A DNA stretch of 64,000 nucleotides, from assembly GCA_964628055.1 (NCBI GenBank), contig CAZVNL010000004.1, positions 22,283-86,282 on the forward strand, given 5' to 3'. Position 1 is the first letter of the stretch; every line of letters starts with the position of its first letter. Below the pieces are notes generated by a model, which had not been told where the DNA came from, did not search any database, and saw only the letters and a program-made list of their open reading frames with translations. Shown here piece after piece: positions 43,553 through 54,500 of the stretch. The DNA comes from CAZBEL01 sp964628055. GTDB lineage: Bacteria > Fidelibacterota > Marinisomatia > Marinisomatales > TCS56. Position numbers and translations under genes: made by a program.

Positions 43553-46500
43553 TTACGGGTGTACTAAAACGGATTTTCGGAACCAAGTCGGAACGGGACA
43601 TCAAGAAGATTCTGCCCCTGGTGGAGCAAATCAATGCGATTGCCGAAACGTTACATGATCGCTCGGATGAAGAATTAGTTCAGAGGACGGAAACATTTAA
43701 ACAAGCGATAACTGCTGTGCGTGAGGCTGCCAAGGCGGAGATCGAAGGAAAGAATCTCGATCGGGAAGAGGCCCATAAATATGTTCATGCAGCAGAACAG
43801 AAAAAACTCAATGAGATCCTTCCTGAAGCTTTTGCCATGGTGAAGGAAACCTGTCGGCGACTGGTAGGAAAAACCTGGAAAGTGCTCGGGCATGAACAAA
43901 CCTGGGATATGGTGCCGTATGACGTTCAACTTATCGGCGCCATTGTCCTCCATCAAGGTAAGGTGGCGGAAATGAAAACCGGGGAAGGGAAGACACTGGT
44001 AGCTACGATGCCCATGTATTTGAATGCCCTGACCGGTCGCGGGGTACACCTGGTAACGGTCAACGACTATCTGGCCCAGCGCGATGCGGAGTGGATGGGA
44101 GAAATCTACCGACGGTTAGGCCTTACGGTTGGGTATATCCTGAATACCATGGACAACGTGGAGCGGCGGGCGGCCTACAACTGCGATATTACCTACGGGA
44201 CCAACAACGAGTTTGGTTTTGACTACTTACGGGATAACATGGCCCTGTCCGCCGAGGATCAGGTTCAACGCGGCCATGCTTATGCCATCGTGGATGAGGT
44301 GGATAGCGTCCTGATCGACGAAGCCCGGACCCCGCTCATAATCTCGGGTTCCGTAGATGCCCCGGTGGATGAGACCGCCATGGAATTAAAGCCCTTAGTC
44401 CAGAACCTGGTTCGTAAACAGAATGCTTTGGTGACCGAATTGGTGCGCGAAGCCTGGGCCTTGATGGAGAAAGGGGAAGGCCAGGAAGCAGGTTTGAAGT
44501 TGCTCCAGGCCAGTCGGGGAATGCCGAAGCACAAGCAGGTCATGAAGATTTTCCAGGAAGCGGGGACGAAGAAGTTGGCCCATAGTGTGGAGTCCGTTTT
44601 TCTCCGGGATAAGAAAATGCATGAAGTGGATGAAGACCTCTACTTCAGTGTCGATGAAAAGACCCATATCATTGATATCACGGAAAAGGGCCGGCAGGTT
44701 TTAGCCCCGGACAATCCAGAGACCTTTGTTATTCCAGACCTGGGTGAGATTCTACATGAAATAGATGCCCGTGAAGATTTATCGCCCCTGGAGAAACAAC
44801 AGGAAAAGGAAAAAGCCCACCAGTTGCACGCCGAACGTAGCAGCAGAATCCATACAATGAATCAACTCCTGCGTGCCTACACACTCTATGAAAGGGATGT
44901 GGAGTACGTCGTTCAAGACGGCAAGGTCCTCATCGTGGACGAATTCACCGGGCGTGTTCTTCCCGGCCGCCGGTATAGTGACGGCTTGCACCAGGCTCTG
45001 GAAGCCAAAGAAAATGTCACCATCGAACGGGAAACCCAGACCCTGGCCACCATCACCATTCAGAATTATTTTCGTCTTTATGACAAATTAGCCGGAATGA
45101 CCGGTACCGCCGAGACCGAGGCGGAAGAATTAGGGGGGATTTATAACCTTGACGTGGTAGTCATCCCCACCAACGTACCGGTCATTCGGATCGATCATGA
45201 AGATTTAATCTACAAGACCATGCGAGAGAAATATAACGCCATCATCAATGAGATTGCGGATTGTTATCAGCGGACTCAACCGGCCCTGGTGGGAACCGTT
45301 TCCGTGGAGGTGTCAGAACTGTTGTCGCGAATGTTAAAGCGACGTGGTATTCCCCACAATGTCCTCAACGCAAAACATCACCGTCGCGAAGCGGAGATCG
45401 TCATGTGGGCCGGCCAGCGCGGTGCGGTAACCATCGCCACGAACATGGCGGGACGGGGTACAGACATTAAATTAGGTGAAGGCGTCAAGGAAGTGGGCGG
45501 CCTGCACATTATCGGTACGGAACGGCACGAGTCCCGACGGATTGATCTCCAGTTGCGGGGGCGTGCGGGACGCCAGGGAGATCCCGGTTCCTCCCGCTTT
45601 TACCTTTCCCTTGAGGATGACCTCATGCGCCTGTTCAACAGTGAACGGGTTGTCCGGATCATGGATCGCATGGGGGTCGAAGAAGGAGAGGTCATCACCC
45701 ATCGCATGGTAACGCGGGCCGTGGAACGCGCCCAACAGAAAGTAGAAGCCCGTAACTATAGTATCCGCAAGCGCCTTTTGGAATACGACGATGTGATGAA
45801 TCAGCAACGCCAGGTCGTATACGACATCCGCGATCAGGCGGTGAAAGGGGAAAACCTCCGTGGCACCGTGCCCGACCTTTTATCCGATTTTTTAGAAGAC
45901 GAAATCGAAGCTCAGGAACATCAAGATCCCCATCTCTGGAATTGGGAAACCTTACGTCAAAATATAGCTTCGGTACTCTTGGTGGATGTGACCTTCGACC
46001 AAATTGTGGAAGAATTAGGGGATGATGACATCACCCCGGATCAGATCAAGGAGTTTATTCTCTCGAAGGCCATGGACTTGTACTCCGTTCGGGAGTCGCT
46101 GCTCCCGGAAGATGTCATGCGCAGTTTCGAACGGTTCATCATCTTACGGACCATCGACGAGAAGTGGAAGGATCACCTGTACGCCATGGATCAACTGCGT
46201 GAAGGGATTAACTTGCGGGCGTACGGCCAGAAGGATCCGCTTTTGGAATATAAATCAGAGGGCTTTCATCTCTTTCGAAGCATGATGCGGGATACCACTA
46301 AAACAACTTTACAGCGACTCTTCCGGACTCAGATTCAGGGAATGGAACAACCTCCTCAATTAAAGACTCCCCAAGCGAGGAACGTCCGCCTACAGCATCA
46401 AGATTCGACGGGCATGGGGTTGGCTGGGCAGCCCCCAACAACCCCGGGCGCTACGGCCACCAACCAACCCCAGCAAGCCACCCGCAAGCCCATCAGGGTC

Positions 46501-46620
46501 GGGGCCAAGATTGGACGCAATGAGAAGATTACGGTGGTGAGCCCTAGTGGAGAAAAAATTCAAATAAAGTACAAAAAACTGCCTCAATTCTTAGAACGAG
46601 GTTATACCCAGGTTTCGTAA
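43549..46620 (+). CDS. secA: Preprotein translocase ATPase SecA
   Basis: The Sec motor, 1023 residues. NBD1 has EMKTGEGKTLVATMP (Walker A) and DEVDSVLIDEARTPLIISG. A roughly 100-residue charged insertion follows (about 255-360: LVTELVREAWALMEKGEGQEAG and onward), as in Bacteroidetes-type SecA. Then come YVVQDGKVLIVDEFTGRVLPGRR, NBD2 with MAGRGTDIKLG, and the helical wing/scaffold domain. The C-terminus is a Gln/Pro-rich linker ending in basic residues, without the Cys-His zinc motif that binds SecB and phospholipid. It overlaps nusB by four bases. Confidence 0.98.
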   Translation: MITGVLKRIFGTKSERDIKKILPLVEQINAIAETLHDRSDEELVQRTETFKQAITAVREAAKAEIEGKNLDREEAHKYVHAAEQKKLNEILPEAFAMVKETCRRLVGKTWKVLGHEQTWDMVPYDVQLIGAIVLHQGKVAEMKTGEGKTLVATMPMYLNALTGRGVHLVTVNDYLAQRDAEWMGEIYRRLGLTVGYILNTMDNVERRAAYNCDITYGTNNEFGFDYLRDNMALSAEDQVQRGHAYAIVDEVDSVLIDEARTPLIISGSVDAPVDETAMELKPLVQNLVRKQNALVTELVREAWALMEKGEGQEAGLKLLQASRGMPKHKQVMKIFQEAGTKKLAHSVESVFLRDKKMHEVDEDLYFSVDEKTHIIDITEKGRQVLAPDNPETFVIPDLGEILHEIDAREDLSPLEKQQEKEKAHQLHAERSSRIHTMNQLLRAYTLYERDVEYVVQDGKVLIVDEFTGRVLPGRRYSDGLHQALEAKENVTIERETQTLATITIQNYFRLYDKLAGMTGTAETEAEELGGIYNLDVVVIPTNVPVIRIDHEDLIYKTMREKYNAIINEIADCYQRTQPALVGTVSVEVSELLSRMLKRRGIPHNVLNAKHHRREAEIVMWAGQRGAVTIATNMAGRGTDIKLGEGVKEVGGLHIIGTERHESRRIDLQLRGRAGRQGDPGSSRFYLSLEDDLMRLFNSERVVRIMDRMGVEEGEVITHRMVTRAVERAQQKVEARNYSIRKRLLEYDDVMNQQRQVVYDIRDQAVKGENLRGTVPDLLSDFLEDEIEAQEHQDPHLWNWETLRQNIASVLLVDVTFDQIVEELGDDDITPDQIKEFILSKAMDLYSVRESLLPEDVMRSFERFIILRTIDEKWKDHLYAMDQLREGINLRAYGQKDPLLEYKSEGFHLFRSMMRDTTKTTLQRLFRTQIQGMEQPPQLKTPQARNVRLQHQDSTGMGLAGQPPTTPGATATNQPQQATRKPIRVGAKIGRNEKITVVSPSGEKIQIKYKKLPQFLERGYTQVS

Positions 46621-46656
46621 CCTTTCATTTCAACCCAATCAGAAGGAGACGCAACG

Positions 46657-47805
46657 GTGAAATTTGATACGAAAGTTGTCCGGGCTGGTATTAAACCTGA
46701 TCCTACCACCGGGGCCATTGTACCTCCCATGTACCAGACAGCCACCTATGTTTTGCCAGAAGTAGGGGTGGATTTGGGATATGACTATACCCGGTCGGCC
46801 AATCCCACCCGTCAACTATTAGAGGAAAACCTGGCTGCCATTGAAGGGGGCAGGTACGGTGTCTGTTTTGCCAGCGGTATGGCGACAGTGGATAGTTGCT
46901 TAAAACTGTTGCAAGCCGGCGATCACTTAATCTGCTCCGACGATGTGTACGGCGGAGTCTCCCGCCTATTCAATAACATCCTGGTAAAATACGATTTGAG
47001 TTTTACTTACGTGGATACTTCGGATCCTGCTAAAGTGGAAGCGGCGGTACGCCCCGAGACAAAAATGCTCTGGGTAGAAACCCCCACCAATCCCCTGTTG
47101 AAAGTAACCGACCTGGAAGCCATGGGAACTATCGCCAAGCGACGAGGCATGTATTATGCCGTGGACTCGACTTTCGCCACACCGGTCTTATTAAACCCCC
47201 TGGAGTTCGGAGCCGATATGGTGGTCCATAGTACCACCAAGTATATCAGCGGCCACAACCAGTTGATTGGGGGGATCGTTATCACGAATCGCGAGGATAT
47301 CTTTGAAGAAATGAAGTTCATGCAAAAAACCATCGGGGCCGTTCCCAGTCCTTTCGATTGTTGGTTAACCCTCTTGGGAGTGAAAACCCTCTCTTTGCGG
47401 ATGATCCGTCATTCTGCGAATGCCCAGGCGGTGGCGGAATTTTTAGAGGCCCACCCCCAGGTTGACAAGGTGAATTATCCTGGTCTACTGTCACACCCCC
47501 AACATGAAGTGGCAGCCCGTCAGATGAGAGCGTTTAGCGGTATGATCTCTTTTGAATTGAAAGGAGGTATCAAGGCCGGGAAAATTGTAATGAATGGCGT
47601 ACGCCTGTGCTCTTTAGCGGAAAGTTTGGGCGCGGTGGAAACCATGATTACCCATCCTGCCACGATGACCCACGTGGATGTTCCCCGGGAGGAACGCCTG
47701 GCGCGAGGCCTGAGCGATGGCTTGGTGCGCATCTCGGTGGGTATTGAAGATGTAGAGGATATTATTGAGGACCTAAAACAGGCTTTTGACCGAATCGAGG
47801 AATAG
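46657..47805 (+). CDS. Cys/Met metabolism PLP enzyme (cystathionine gamma-synthase/lyase type)
   Basis: A 382-residue gamma-family PLP enzyme. The cofactor lysine is in VVHSTTKYISGHNQLIGG. YDYTRSANPTR, FASGMATVDSC, WVETPTNPLLKVTDL and VSVGIEDVEDIIEDL are typical. Cystathionine gamma-synthase (MetB), gamma-lyase (MetC-like CGL) and methionine gamma-lyase cannot be separated by motif alone. MetB is plausible with the methionine-forming MmuM at 29.6 kb. The GTG start has AGAAGGAG nine bases upstream. It is the last gene of its strand run before a 223-base gap. Confidence 0.9.
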   Translation: MKFDTKVVRAGIKPDPTTGAIVPPMYQTATYVLPEVGVDLGYDYTRSANPTRQLLEENLAAIEGGRYGVCFASGMATVDSCLKLLQAGDHLICSDDVYGGVSRLFNNILVKYDLSFTYVDTSDPAKVEAAVRPETKMLWVETPTNPLLKVTDLEAMGTIAKRRGMYYAVDSTFATPVLLNPLEFGADMVVHSTTKYISGHNQLIGGIVITNREDIFEEMKFMQKTIGAVPSPFDCWLTLLGVKTLSLRMIRHSANAQAVAEFLEAHPQVDKVNYPGLLSHPQHEVAARQMRAFSGMISFELKGGIKAGKIVMNGVRLCSLAESLGAVETMITHPATMTHVDVPREERLARGLSDGLVRISVGIEDVEDIIEDLKQAFDRIEE

Positions 47806-48028
47806 TCCGGCGAAAAAATTTCCACCCAGGTTCCAGGCAATAGAAAAATTCAAAGACCGTTAAAAATTCGATGAATTATCCCCCTAAAAGCCTTACCTTT
47901 ATCAACACGATTTGGAATCCTAACGTAGTGAAATGGGTAAAAGGAGCATCTTATTACTATTTGGTCTGGCGGAGGTTGGCGCTTACTCAGTCTACTAGTG
48001 AACATAATTTAAAAACCGGAGGTTATTA

Positions 48029-51000
48029 ATGAAATTCACCTGGATCAAAAGAGCATTATCGCTCATTGTATTCACCGGGATTGTTACCTTGCAAGCGCAG
48101 GACGTCACGGTGACAATTGGTTCTGTTAATTATCCTGGTTATACGGCTGATGTGGGCGTACCAGTCATACTCGATAACCCCAATGACTATGTTTCGGGAA
48201 TCCAATTTGACTTACTGGCCGATCCCAATATAATCAATCTGACGGGTGTCACCACGGTAGGTTCAGCCAGTGGTTTCATCGCCGATTTTAACACCTTGTC
48301 TGATGGCTCGAACCGGGTCATCTTTTACAATGCCACCACAAATGATTCTCTACCCCTCTCCGCCGATACGGTAATGATTTTGCATTACGATGGCAGCGCC
48401 ATTGTTTCGGCCGTTATCGATCTTTTAATTTCGAATGTTTTGGTGAGTGATCCCGGTGGTAATGCCTTAGCGGCGACGGGCGTAAATGGTGCTATAGAAT
48501 TGGGGAACGTGGTCAGCCTCAGCCTGAGCGATACAACTGGCGATGCCAATGAGAATGTGGATTTGACCGTGAATATGGATAATGGTGGGGCGGTCGGCGG
48601 CCTCCAGTTCGATCTTTTTGATTTTCCTGATTATGTTACGGTGGATTCTCTCTGGACAACGCCGCGCACAACCGACTTCACGATTTCTTCCACGGAAATA
48701 GGTTCCGGCACCAGGATTCTGCTCTATAGCACCACCAACAGCAATATTGCCCCTGGTAACGGGCCTATACTGAATATCCGCTATGCCATTAACCCCGATG
48801 CTTATGCCGACGATGTGGTTATCAATTTTGCCAACGTCACCGTTACCGATAGCATCGGAGGGGTCTACTGGATCGCCGGGTTGGACTCGGGAGTCGTTAC
48901 AGTTTATCCCGGTTACCTGGAGGAGCCGCATAACCTGGAAGCCATTTCCGGTTTAGACGCCCAGGTACCCCTTTCCTGGGATGCGCCTTATGGTCCCCTT
49001 CCCGAGGAATTCAGCGAAGATTTCGAAGGGGGCCAAATTCCCGACGGTTGGACGATGACCACCAACTCGGCCATCGGCTGGTTTGTGACTCAGGATGGCT
49101 CCAGTACATATTGGACGATTCCTCCCCATACCTGGTATGCGTGCTCCAATGATGATGCTGCCGATGACGACGGTTCTATGGACTATTTGATTACCCCTCC
49201 TTTGAATACGTTTGGCGCCACGGCCATTACGTTAACCTTTGCATCGTTTTATGATGGTTCTTATAGCCAGACTGCTCACGTGGAAGTAAGTACCGACGGG
49301 GTTACCTTTACCGAAGTGTATCAATTACCTCCCAATGCGGATTGGGTTACTGAAACGGTGGATCTTTCAGCTTATGCTGACCAGCCCTCCCTGTATATTG
49401 CTTTCCATTCCAACGATAATGGCGCCTGGGCCTCAGGATGGGCTATCGATGATGTGGTCGTTACCTTTACCAATACTCAGGTGAGCCGCAACGTCCATTT
49501 TGGCTTTACACCCCTGGGTAAGTGGCTGATCACAGCCGACAAAGCCAAAGTAATAAAGCGCTTCCCCGACGGGGTTCCCTATACCCAGAAAGTTGACTGG
49601 CAACACCCCATAGAACCGGAGGAAGTAACGCCACGTGACATTCCCGTATCCGGTTACAACATCTATCGTGCTTCCGATGATGATTCCACCTACACTTTAT
49701 TGAATTCGGTAGGCTCCGATGTTACCACCTACCTGGACGAAGGCGTGGTTAACGGTATGACCTATTACTACTATGTGACGGCCGACTATTCACCAGAAGG
49801 CGGAGAATCGGCGCCTTCCAACACCGCCAGCGCCACCCCCGTAGAATGGGTTGAAGTCTCTATCAGCAACGGCGCGGCCCTCTCGGGAGAGACGGATACA
49901 CTGGCTGTTTATCTCAATAACGAGTCGGATATTAGCTTCTTCTATTTCGAGATAACTGACAATCCCGATTATCTCACTGCGGAGGCCATTCTTCCCACTG
50001 ATCGCACCTCCACCTGGAGTTTGGATGTGACCGAAGTGGGAGGGACGATGGTCGTTACGGGTTTGAATTTGGGAACGCTCTTAGCGCCAGGAAGTGACGC
50101 TGTCTGCCAAGTCGTGGTCCGTGCTGCCAGCCAGGAAGAGGCCATTTTAGATTTGAGCTTCACCTCGGTTGCCATCCAGGATGCCAATGGCAATAACATG
50201 CAGTCCACTACCACCAGCGGGACCTTTGAAGTGAGTATTGAAACGCAGACGTTGGCCATGCCCGGCGGCGTTGGGGCTGCTGGCGCCACTGTTATTTTGC
50301 CCCTATTAATAAATAACACCCAGGATGTCCACGGCGTGCAGGTTTTCTTTGTGGACGACCCTGACTATGTCTCCGGGGTCGCCGTAGTGCCTACGAATTA
50401 TATCGATTTCAACAACTGGACCGTCCAGGGGAATAACGTGGGTAATGAATTCCGTGTGCTCATGTTTGATAACACGCTTCAAACCCCTATACCTCCCGGA
50501 TCTGGGCATATTGCCGATATTTATTTTTATATCGACAGCAATGCTCCTTCAGGTAGTTTGATCGATTTAACTATGACGAATGTCGTTGTAGTCGATGTTA
50601 ATAATATCACCATGTACACCGAGACCATTGAGGGCGCGATTCACGTGGATAACCCCGCAGCCTTATTTACCATCAGTGACGTTACCGGTTCCAATCCCGG
50701 GGAGGTGAGCACGTTTACCATTGGTCTGGAAAATACGGTGGAGGTCATGTATCTACAGATGGCGGTCGTAGACCTTCCTGATAACCTAGCCTTGGTTAGC
50801 GTGAACGGTGTGGACCGCTTTTCTGGCGCCATTATTGACGATGCTACCGGGGAACAGGATGATGGGACCGGATTCATTCGCGCCTACGGCATTTCCAGCG
50901 GCATCGCTCCTGGTTCGGGGCCCGTTTTGGAAGTACAGGTAAGGGCCAAGGCCAATGCTGATACGGGGCGGGTCCTCCTTTTATTGAACGATATAAATGG

Positions 51001-51373
51001 TGTCGACGCCAACAATAACTACATTGAAACCATGTCCGGTGGTTATGGTTTTTACGATATTTTCTTGGGAATCGAAAGGGAACCGGTGATCCCGGAAAGC
51101 TATGCTCTCCAACAAAACTATCCCAATCCTTTCAACCCCGTAACTACCATCCGCTATGATTTACCCGAAGAAGTGCAAGTTGATTTACGGATCTTCGATC
51201 TCATGGGGCGGGAAGTGCGAACACTCGCTCATGAAAGCCAGACCCCGGGACAAAAAACGATTGTTTGGGATGGGACGGATAATACTGGCCAGAAAGTGAG
51301 CGCCGGAGTCTACCTCTATCGTCTCCAAGCCGGGACCTATTTGGAGACCCGAAAGATGGTGTTCCTAAAGTAA
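48029..51373 (+). CDS. Secreted cohesin-like repeat protein with type IX/FlgD-Ig C-terminal tail
   Basis: A 1114-residue exported protein. Residues 1-23 are a signal peptide (ending LQAQ). Five related cohesin-like beta-sandwich repeats lie at about 25-155, 160-293, 608-735, 738-870 and 875-1010. Each shows the pattern strand, G-x-x-x-x-(V/F)-x-L-x-(N/D)-N, then Q/F-F-x-(L/I), a PDY/PDN motif and a closing GSGPI or similar turn. A choice-of-anchor-J domain lies at about 327-480 (FSEDFEGGQIPDGW) and an FN3 domain at about 505-605. The tail from about 1024 (SYALQQNYPNPFNPVTTIRY) and VSAGVYLYRLQAG are the sorting-tail signature of FCB secreted proteins. Ligand and function are unknown. GGAGG precedes the ATG. 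Confidence 0.88.
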   Translation: MKFTWIKRALSLIVFTGIVTLQAQDVTVTIGSVNYPGYTADVGVPVILDNPNDYVSGIQFDLLADPNIINLTGVTTVGSASGFIADFNTLSDGSNRVIFYNATTNDSLPLSADTVMILHYDGSAIVSAVIDLLISNVLVSDPGGNALAATGVNGAIELGNVVSLSLSDTTGDANENVDLTVNMDNGGAVGGLQFDLFDFPDYVTVDSLWTTPRTTDFTISSTEIGSGTRILLYSTTNSNIAPGNGPILNIRYAINPDAYADDVVINFANVTVTDSIGGVYWIAGLDSGVVTVYPGYLEEPHNLEAISGLDAQVPLSWDAPYGPLPEEFSEDFEGGQIPDGWTMTTNSAIGWFVTQDGSSTYWTIPPHTWYACSNDDAADDDGSMDYLITPPLNTFGATAITLTFASFYDGSYSQTAHVEVSTDGVTFTEVYQLPPNADWVTETVDLSAYADQPSLYIAFHSNDNGAWASGWAIDDVVVTFTNTQVSRNVHFGFTPLGKWLITADKAKVIKRFPDGVPYTQKVDWQHPIEPEEVTPRDIPVSGYNIYRASDDDSTYTLLNSVGSDVTTYLDEGVVNGMTYYYYVTADYSPEGGESAPSNTASATPVEWVEVSISNGAALSGETDTLAVYLNNESDISFFYFEITDNPDYLTAEAILPTDRTSTWSLDVTEVGGTMVVTGLNLGTLLAPGSDAVCQVVVRAASQEEAILDLSFTSVAIQDANGNNMQSTTTSGTFEVSIETQTLAMPGGVGAAGATVILPLLINNTQDVHGVQVFFVDDPDYVSGVAVVPTNYIDFNNWTVQGNNVGNEFRVLMFDNTLQTPIPPGSGHIADIYFYIDSNAPSGSLIDLTMTNVVVVDVNNITMYTETIEGAIHVDNPAALFTISDVTGSNPGEVSTFTIGLENTVEVMYLQMAVVDLPDNLALVSVNGVDRFSGAIIDDATGEQDDGTGFIRAYGISSGIAPGSGPVLEVQVRAKANADTGRVLLLLNDINGVDANNNYIETMSGGYGFYDIFLGIEREPVIPESYALQQNYPNPFNPVTTIRYDLPEEVQVDLRIFDLMGREVRTLAHESQTPGQKTIVWDGTDNTGQKVSAGVYLYRLQAGTYLETRKMVFLK

Positions 51374-51396
51374 TTTTATTGGTTTGATGAATCCTG

Positions 51397-51429
51397 AAAA
51401 GGGGTCGCGCAACGGCCCCTTTTTATTTT
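51397..51429 (+). terminator. Intrinsic terminator after the cohesin-like gene
   Basis: AAAAGGGG (51397-51404) pairs with CCCCTTTT (51416-51423) across an 11-base loop, followed by more T and TATTTT. It lies 24 bases after the stop and before the tRNA. Confidence 0.85.
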
Positions 51430-51486
51430 CCCGTAAAGTAAAAGAATGTAATTTTGCCTGCTTTTTTAAATAGGGTAGCTTCCATT

Positions 51487-51569
51487 ACCGGGGTGGCGGA
51501 ACTGGTAGACGCGTCAGATTTAGGATCTGGTGCCCAGTGGGCGTGAGGGTTCGAGTCCCTTCCCCGGTA
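51487..51569 (+). tRNA. tRNA-Leu (anticodon UAG)
   Basis: An 83-nucleotide class II tRNA. The acceptor stem ACCGGGG pairs with CCCCGGT, and discriminator A is present. The D-arm is TGGCGGAACTGGTAGACGCG-like. The anticodon stem TCAGA/TCTGG encloses TTTAGGA, giving anticodon TAG (UAG) which reads CUA. The long variable arm (TGCCCAGTGGGCG) and the T-arm GAGGGTTCGAGTCCCTT are regular. CCA is not encoded in the DNA. Confidence 0.95.
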
Positions 51570-51579
51570 CTCTGGTTGT

Positions 51580-54500
51580 TTATAGGGCTTTCACCAAGCC
51601 ACCGAATTTCTCATCTATCTGGAACCCGTGGTGGTAAAATAATTCGGCCTGGAAAAATCCCACTGTGAGGTGGGTGAACCCGTGTTCGCGAAGACGGTTG
51701 AAAAGTTCTTCCAACAAGAGGGCGCTGAGGTTTCGCTTCCGGAAATGACGAGTGATGACTACCCGCTCCAAATAAGCGGTAGTGGCGTTTAACGGCTTCC
51801 AAAACACACCTCCCACCACGTGTCCCCGAAGATTAATGACCAAGAGGAATTCGTGGTGGTCGTGGAAGGTGACGTGGAGATTCGACTCGGCCAGGAGGGT
51901 ATGAAAATGCGCAACTTCCTTGGGGGTGAACGGCGGGCGAATTCGATAACGATCCCCTTGAGAATCTTCCACCAACACCACCAGGTCCAGGCGGCCGCGT
52001 TCTCCGGCAGTGGTAGCGACTAATTGGGCATAATCCGCCGCTTCAACATGTTCGTATACCAGGCGAGTGATGAAGAAAGCCTCTTCTTCGTTGAGCGTAA
52101 CCTGCTCATGAAGTTCCCGGAGGGTTTGTTCCAGGGTCTCTTCAGTAACCAGGGCCCGCCGCCAATCGACTAACAGGGAGGTAAGACGCTCCTTTACCAC
52201 AGGATTCGCATCCTTAAAAGCGGTCAATAGAAAAAACCGTAACCGGGTCTCCGGGTAGGTCTTCGCTAAGGCACTTAGCCCGTAATCGTGGTATAATTCC
52301 TGTAAGAACGTTCCTTTGGCCTGGAGGGTAGCTTCCGGATTAAGATCTAACCACCGTTCATAGCGTAAGGCGGCGAACACCACTTGTTTCGGTAAAATAC
52401 CGGTCTCTTCCACTTCCGTTAAAAAGTTGTCGATTTGCTCAGAAGTAACCCCCAGGCGTTGGGCCCAATCCCGGTAAGGAGCCCTGTCATTGGCCTTTTG
52501 GAACGCTTTTAAAACGGAAAGTCCCTTTTCCTCTCCCAGGACTTGAATGAGGGCTGTGAAGAACACTTCCCATTCCGCCATTCTCCGTAAACCCGGAAAA
52601 GCCTGCTCTGTTTTGATAATGTACTGCTCATAGATGGTGAGCAGCACCTCGGCGGCATTCTCCACAGGTTGGCGGTTCGAAATGGAAATCAGGCGAGTGC
52701 CCGTGGCATAATCAAATTCTGGGATGATCAGGTTCTTTGGGGTGGGGTCGGCGATCATCAATTGATAGTCTGTATGGTGCCAGAAATCAAGGTAGGCCAT
52801 TACGCCATTCCAGATGTAATGCAGCCACCGGATTTGCCAACGATCGCGGTTCTTCCCGGCCGCAATTTCGTCTCGTTTTCGCGTCAGGGCCTGATAAACC
52901 GTCTCCCCGGAGATGTACTCTTCAGTATAGAGGTTGTGCTCTCGCCAATAACCCCCGAAAGATTCCACAAGTTTGGGCTGAGAGGCCCCCATGACAATTA
53001 ACCACTCTATTTCTGTTTGTAATGCTTTAGGGGTCAGGTCGCTGTTATAGTTGATCACGATGTTAAACACCTCCATGTCGCGGGTCTTAATGAGAACACG
53101 TACCACCTGTTTGCCACCATGGCGTTCCCCTAACCAACCCACCCAGACGCCTCCCCGTTGCAGGTCCTGAAGATGTAGTAAGGGACGCTGGTGAAAGAGA
53201 AACACAGCTTCCCGCAGGAGTGTGGTTTGAGTAAAGGCGGCGAATAACCGTTTTTTCAGGGAGGGGGGAATTTGCTTATCGAAAACCAAGACCTCCTGCC
53301 AGGTGTATTCCTGTCCCGTCTCTCGATCCACCGCTAATTCCTCGGATGGGCCTAACCATTGGCGGAAATTCCGTTCCAGGGTCCGTGTGGCTTTACTGGC
53401 CGCTTGACGGTACGCGGGGTGGGGATCTAAAACGCTCCACCGCACCAGCGCTGCGCGGATAGCCTGATAGCTGGTGGGGTGTAATTTCCCGTATGCTGTT
53501 AGGATTGCGAAGATATTCTCCACCATCTCCTTATCTAGTGGCGCAAGGTTTAAGAATTTTTGCTGGAAGCCTTCTAAATAAGCCAATAACGCTTGGTAAT
53601 GTGCTGATCGAAAACGCCGGATATCCAGCGCCATTTTAGGCTTGGTACCTTGTTGGCCAACATAATCGTACCAGTGAATGAATTGCTCCACGAATCGTTC
53701 ACCAGAGAGGACCGGGAGTAAGTAATTCAGCACGTCACATCGTACTCGGGGGGCAGGGTGCTCGCATAGTCGTTGTAGTAAAGCGATGGCCAGGTCGTGG
53801 TAAGGATGACCTTCTTGATTTATCAAGGGAGTAATGAACTCATAAAGCTTTTTAAACTGCTTTTCCGGTTGGTGTAAAAATTGCACAGCAACTTCGTGTA
53901 GCGTTTCCAAGTTGATCTTTTTACGACCGACACTTTTTTTTCTTCCCGCTGGTTTTTCTAACGGTTGAAAGGGTAGTCGCTTTTCAATTATATGAATCTC
54001 CGTGGGGGGGGCGGTGCGTGTGACCCGGAAGAACAAACTCCCAAAGAAGCGCACCAGGGATTCATTCCCCAGCCATAGCTCGGGAGAGGGTAATAGTTGG
54101 TTAAGATTGAAGGCGGTACCGTAAAACTGGTAATGAAAGTCCCCCAGATGAAGGGTGTTATTTTCCCAGTGAAGGGGCAGGGATTGGTGGCTGTGTTTCA
54201 GAGTGAGCGTTTGTCCATCCCAGGAGAGGTGGCCCCGTAACAGTCCCCTTTCTCGTGCTATCCAGTTGGGGATTTGGAATTCGTATTGTTCATGGGTCAA
54301 GCGCAGGTAATTTTTCTGGTACATAGGTTCGATGACCGAAGCGAAATGTTCCAGGATTACCTTCCTTCGGTAAGTCCCTTTCGGCGTGACTTCTCCCTCT
54401 TCGGCACTGAAGTTCCGGGGGATAATGGCAAAGTTTACAATGCGTTCGTAAGTCGCCAGGAAGTTGTTTACTGATTGCACCAGGGAACTGAAATACTCCC

